Below, one piece after another: positions 22,740-25,223 of a stretch of 25,223 bases of DNA. A program made the position numbers and the translations under genes. The DNA comes from Candidatus Methanomethylophilaceae archaeon. Its GTDB lineage: Archaea; Thermoplasmatota; Thermoplasmata; Methanomassiliicoccales; Methanomethylophilaceae. The number at the start of each line of letters is the position of its first letter. Positions within the stretch are counted from its first letter, which is position 1. Location of the stretch: the NCBI GenBank assembly GCA_007116915.1, contig SKHQ01000050.1, positions 1 to 25,223 of the forward strand. The letters run 5' to 3'. Under the pieces are notes generated by a model. The model saw only the letters and a program-made list of their open reading frames with translations. It did not search any database and had not been told where the DNA came from.

Positions 22740-22744
22740 CCTCC
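22740..22744 (-). promoter_or_regulatory. Shine-Dalgarno site that decides the purH CTG start
   Basis: GGAGG on the minus strand, seven bases upstream of CTG 22732. No ATG, GTG or TTG exists in this frame between the upstream TAG stop and GTG 22702, so the site points to CTG initiation. Confidence 0.7.
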
Positions 22745-22752
22745 GCGATGTG

Positions 22753-22771
22753 GGCATACAAGAGGTATGCC
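22753..22771. promoter_or_regulatory. Inverted repeat GGCATAC-N5-GTATGCC, candidate purH operator
   Basis: Perfect 7-base arms with a 5-base spacer. On the minus strand a TATA-like AATATAGG (about 22776-22783) lies immediately upstream and the purH ribosome-binding site (22744) downstream. The dyad therefore covers the expected transcription start, the usual place for an archaeal repressor site. A third half-site copy (GGCAT) adjoins it on the same strand. Confidence 0.45.
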
Positions 22772-22817
22772 ATGCCTATATTGCTAGGTCAATCATAAAT
22801 GTAATGCACCGAGCAGT

Positions 22818-22826
22818 CATATAATC
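22818..22826 (+). promoter_or_regulatory. TATA-like box for the AcsE-like methyltransferase gene
   Basis: CATATAATC is centred about 23 bases before ATG 22845. The ATG has no Shine-Dalgarno, only a T-run and TATA, so a leaderless transcript is likely. Confidence 0.45.
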
Positions 22827-22844
22827 TAGTCATCTTTTTTTATA

Positions 22845-23651
22845 ATGTCGCGATATCAAGCATTGAAGGACATGATGGTCATCAGCGAAAGGATCAACGG
22901 CCTTTTCCGTTCAGTCGGTAAGGCCATAGACGATAAGGACTCCGCTTTCATCCAGTCCCTCACATTGAGGCAGATAGAGGCGGGAGCAACCGCATTGGAT
23001 GTCAACGTCGGTCCCGGTCGGGGCGCCGACGGCCCTGAGGACATGCGCTGGCTGGTCAGGGCCGTACAGGAGGTCACGGACCTTCCCCTGTGCATCGACA
23101 CCCCCGGACTCAAGACCATGTCCGCCGGGTTGGAGGTTTGCGAGAACCCGGCGATCATCAACTCCACCACCGCTGAGATGGAGAAGATGCAGGGATTCTT
23201 CCCGCTCGCCAGTGAGTATGATGCCGACATAATCTGTCTGACCATGGATGAGAGAGGCATCCCCAACGATGCTGACAGCCGTGCCGAGATGGCCATGTTG
23301 ATGCTCACCACGGCGATGGAGTACGAGGTCATGCCCGACCGTATAATATTGGACCCTCTGGTGCTACCGGTCGTGGCGGCCCAGGACCAGGGTGCCAAAG
23401 TCATCGAGGCCCTGAGGATGTTCCAGATGCTGAACGACCCCGCCCCGCGGACGGTCGTCGGTCTCAGCAACGTATCCAACGGTTGTAGGGACCGCAGTTT
23501 ATTGAACCGTACATATGTGGCGATGCTGATGGGTGCCGGACTCTCCGCCGCTATACTCGATCCCGAGGACAAGGAGACAATGGATGCCGTCAAGACGGCA
23601 CAGGTGCTACTGGATCAGAATCTTTATTGCGAGGATTACCTGCGAGCATGA
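22845..23651 (+). CDS. acsE: Methyltetrahydrofolate:corrinoid protein methyltransferase, AcsE-like
   Basis: Pterin-binding TIM-barrel methyltransferase, 268 aa, moving the methyl of methyl-tetrahydropterin to a corrinoid protein. Motifs in family order: ISERINGLF (13-21), ALDVNVGPG (50-58), CIDT (83-86), IINSTTAEMEK (105-114), ILDPLVLP (168-175), GLSNVSNG (206-213), LLNRTYVAM (219-227) and LLDQNLYCEDY at the end. The pterin-contacting Asp and Asn residues are retained. Overall it is closest to acetogen AcsE rather than MtrH or MetH. The corrinoid partner (CdhDE-type or other) is not in the window. ATG 22845 is probably leaderless; ATG 22872 is the alternative. The 3' end overlaps metF by 16 bases. 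Confidence 0.87.
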   Translation: MSRYQALKDMMVISERINGLFRSVGKAIDDKDSAFIQSLTLRQIEAGATALDVNVGPGRGADGPEDMRWLVRAVQEVTDLPLCIDTPGLKTMSAGLEVCENPAIINSTTAEMEKMQGFFPLASEYDADIICLTMDERGIPNDADSRAEMAMLMLTTAMEYEVMPDRIILDPLVLPVVAAQDQGAKVIEALRMFQMLNDPAPRTVVGLSNVSNGCRDRSLLNRTYVAMLMGAGLSAAILDPEDKETMDAVKTAQVLLDQNLYCEDYLRA

Positions 23652-24559
23652 GGCCGGGGAAGCAGCCCCGCCCTCTCCACTATCTCAGGCACAGCGCTCT
23701 CCCAGTTCACCGGCATCAGATGGACGCCTTTTATGCCGGGGAGGTCACGGAGTTCATCGATAGTCTCCAGGCAGATCCTCATTCCCTCAGCCTTCTCATC
23801 ACTGGCGTTAGCCATTCTCCGTAGCAAATCATCGGGTACGCTCATCCCCGGGACCTTCTCAGCCATGAACCTCGCCGCTTTGTAGGAGCGTAGGGGAAGG
23901 ATGCCCGCAAGTATGTGGGTCCGCTTGTGCAAACCCTTTGAGAGCAGTAACTGATGCCATTCCCGGAAACGGTCGAGGTCGAATATCGCCTGTGTCTGGA
24001 TGAAATCGGCTCCTGCGCCGACCTTCTTGCTCAGCCGGATGATCCCCATCTCGATAGGGTCGGCAAAGGGATTGGCCGCCGCACCGAGGAACATTTTTGG
24101 AGGGACCTTGATCGAATCCCCGCACCACATCTCCCCCTCGTTGCACATGCGACGGAAGACCATTAGTTGCTGCGTGGAGTCGAGGTCGAAGACGTTGCGT
24201 GATTCAGGCTGGTTGCCGAATTTCTGATGGTCTCCGGTTATACACAGCATGTTGCGGACGCCCAGCGCGGCAGCTCCCAGCATCTCCGACTGCATCGCAA
24301 GACGGTTGCGGTCGCGACATGTCATCTGCATTATGGGCTCCACGCCTTCTTGGATGCAGAACAGGCTGGCGGCCAATGAGGACATCCTCACTATCGCCGT
24401 CTGGTTGTCGGTGACGTTGAACGCATCGGCGAAACCCTTGAGCATACGGGCCTTCTCCCTGACCGGTCCGCCGTCCGCGGACTTGGGGGGGCCGATCTCC
24501 GAGGTCACGACGAACTCTCCCGCATCCAAAAGGGCTTGCAGGGAACTCCCGTCGATCAT
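23636..24559 (-). CDS. metF: Methylenetetrahydrofolate reductase MetF
   Basis: FAD-containing TIM barrel that interconverts 5,10-methylene- and 5-methyl-tetrahydrofolate. 307 aa. Visible family segments: FVVTSEIGPPKSADG (catalytic Glu), FNVTDNQTA, MQMTCRDRNR, NMLCITGDHQKFGN, AANPF, KKVGAGADFIQTQAIFD, ILAGILPL and MPVNWE. It starts at ATG 24559 in an ATGA overlap with metV and behind AAGGAGGAGAAG. The tight pairing with metV marks the MetVF type found in acetogens, which does not use NAD(P)H directly in well-studied cases. Archaea more often use the F420 enzyme Mer with methanopterin. Confidence 0.92.
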   Translation of the reverse strand: MIDGSSLQALLDAGEFVVTSEIGPPKSADGGPVREKARMLKGFADAFNVTDNQTAIVRMSSLAASLFCIQEGVEPIMQMTCRDRNRLAMQSEMLGAAALGVRNMLCITGDHQKFGNQPESRNVFDLDSTQQLMVFRRMCNEGEMWCGDSIKVPPKMFLGAAANPFADPIEMGIIRLSKKVGAGADFIQTQAIFDLDRFREWHQLLLSKGLHKRTHILAGILPLRSYKAARFMAEKVPGMSVPDDLLRRMANASDEKAEGMRICLETIDELRDLPGIKGVHLMPVNWESAVPEIVERAGLLPRPHARR

Positions 24560-25223
24560 CTCTTCTCCTCCTTGACCACAATGCGCGATCCGCCGTCACG
24601 TCCTTTGGACCAGTCCTTGGGTGGCAACAGGATCTCCAGAAGATCGAGCCGACCTTTACTCCTCACCTGGTCGTAAATGAGCTGCCAGGCGCAATCCCTG
24701 TCCGGCGAGAGTTCGCATTTCCCTCCTTGGGATCCGCCACAGGGTCCGTTCTGCAACATCTTGGAACAACGGGCGATGGGGCATATGCCACCGCTGAGGT
24801 GTATGGTACAGTCTCCGCATCCCGCGCAGCGTTCCTTCCATCGTCCTTTTCCTTCCGGGGAACCCATGGAGGAGGTGTTGATGCCCGGGATGACCACTCT
24901 GGACGGGTACACCTCCGATAGGACCTGCGCTCCCACCCCGCATCCCAGGGAGAGTACGACATCGCTGCCCTCCACCAGTTCCGCTATCTCCTTGTCGAAG
25001 TCCTTCTCACACTGACGCTGCAGGGTGACCGTGGTGACAGTCCAATCCATTCCTTTGGAGGTCGAGTGTTCTCGAAGCGATGAGGCCAGTTCGGTGACCT
25101 CCTTCTCACCTCCGGCGAGACAGACGGCCACGCAGGAGCGGCACCCTACCACGAGTATCCGACCTCCTCCCTCGGACTCCACCATACTGATGATGTCCGA
25201 CAATGGCTTCTGCTCGACGATTA
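24556..25223 (-). CDS. metV: MetV-like zinc/Fe-S subunit of methylenetetrahydrofolate reductase (5' end outside window)
   Basis: Partner of MetF. At least 222 codons are visible. The reading frame continues to the window edge as IVEQKPLSDII, matching the usual MetV beginning, so TTG 25203 is not the start. The N-terminal half has ILVVGCRSCVAVC, as in Fe-S-interacting MetV proteins. The C-terminal half is the MetV signature, rich in cysteines: ERCAGCGDC, GGICPIARCSK, NGPCGGS, GKCE and RDCAW. In acetogens MetV binds metal and bridges MetF to Hdr-type electron carriers. The stop overlaps the metF start (ATGA). What lies upstream of it decides the electron donor. Confidence 0.9.
   Translation of the reverse strand, partial: IVEQKPLSDIISMVESEGGGRILVVGCRSCVAVCLAGGEKEVTELASSLREHSTSKGMDWTVTTVTLQRQCEKDFDKEIAELVEGSDVVLSLGCGVGAQVLSEVYPSRVVIPGINTSSMGSPEGKGRWKERCAGCGDCTIHLSGGICPIARCSKMLQNGPCGGSQGGKCELSPDRDCAWQLIYDQVRSKGRLDLLEILLPPKDWSKGRDGGSRIVVKEEKR

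Noticed and set aside
22856..23593. 245-codon minus-strand open frame opposite the AcsE-like gene
   Set aside because: No motif or ribosome-binding site; the plus-strand frame has the full set of methyltransferase motifs.
1..25223. tRNA/rRNA genes, CRISPR arrays, insertion sequences, prophage or att sites
   Set aside because: Looked for by eye on both strands; coding density is too high and no direct-repeat array, transposase or cloverleaf-like intergenic sequence was found.

Overview
The window is a gene-dense archaeal chromosome segment. Archaeal markers are Alba, PCNA, the transcript-cleavage factor TFS, a KH-less beta-CASP RNase, a geranylgeranyl reductase (archaeal lipid synthesis) and a wyosine-pathway tRNA enzyme (Taw2-like). 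TATA-like boxes, leaderless-looking starts and GGAGG/GGTGA Shine-Dalgarno sites also fit. Heterodisulfide-reductase-type HdrC/HdrB, split transketolase, form III RuBisCO and folate-type one-carbon enzymes suggest a euryarchaeon of the Thermoplasmata, possibly Methanomassiliicoccales-like. That placement is inference; no rRNA or mcr gene is present to settle it. I see no tRNA, rRNA, CRISPR array, insertion sequence or prophage.

Layout. 1-3070 (+): tail of grpE, then dnaK and dnaJ, the bacterial-type Hsp70 operon. 3107-3871 (+): a RuvC/RNase H-fold protein that overlaps the next gene tail to tail. 7533-3834 (-): e2b2, rbcL and deoA, a complete AMP-to-3-phosphoglycerate pathway in one operon. 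7645-8220 (+): a two-TM miniprotein and Alba. 8707-8225 (-) and 8784-10292 (+): a lone RNase III domain and an unrecognised Cys-rich 502-aa protein, diverging from a palindromic TATA site. 14916-10283 (-): transketolase N and C halves, transaldolase, geranylgeranyl reductase and Taw2, nearly without gaps. 17001-15044 (-): a membrane protein, TFS and PCNA. 17211-19685 (+): a UPF0047/YjbQ protein, the beta-CASP RNase and NadC. 20918-19682 (-): HdrC and HdrB. 20993-21172 (+): a 59-aa zinc-finger-like protein. 22732-21176 (-): PurH. 22845-23651 (+): an AcsE-like methyltransferase. 25223-23636 (-): MetV (cut by the window edge) and MetF.

How the genes work together. The pentose part joins two modules. 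AMP phosphorylase, ribose-1,5-bisphosphate isomerase and RuBisCO III send nucleotide ribose to glycolytic intermediates, and transketolase/transaldolase interconvert sugar phosphates. The right third is a folate one-carbon neighbourhood: PurH uses 10-formyl-THF, MetV/MetF reduce methylene-THF, and the AcsE-like enzyme moves the methyl group to a corrinoid protein. HdrC/HdrB lie nearby. In the acetogen Moorella, MetVF is physically coupled to Hdr subunits, so this grouping in an archaeon is the most interesting hypothesis here.

Other points: purH appears to start at CTG behind a perfect GGAGG. Four convergent gene pairs overlap at their 3' ends. Several divergent promoters carry clean inverted repeats. 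No intergenic stretch exceeds about 210 bases.
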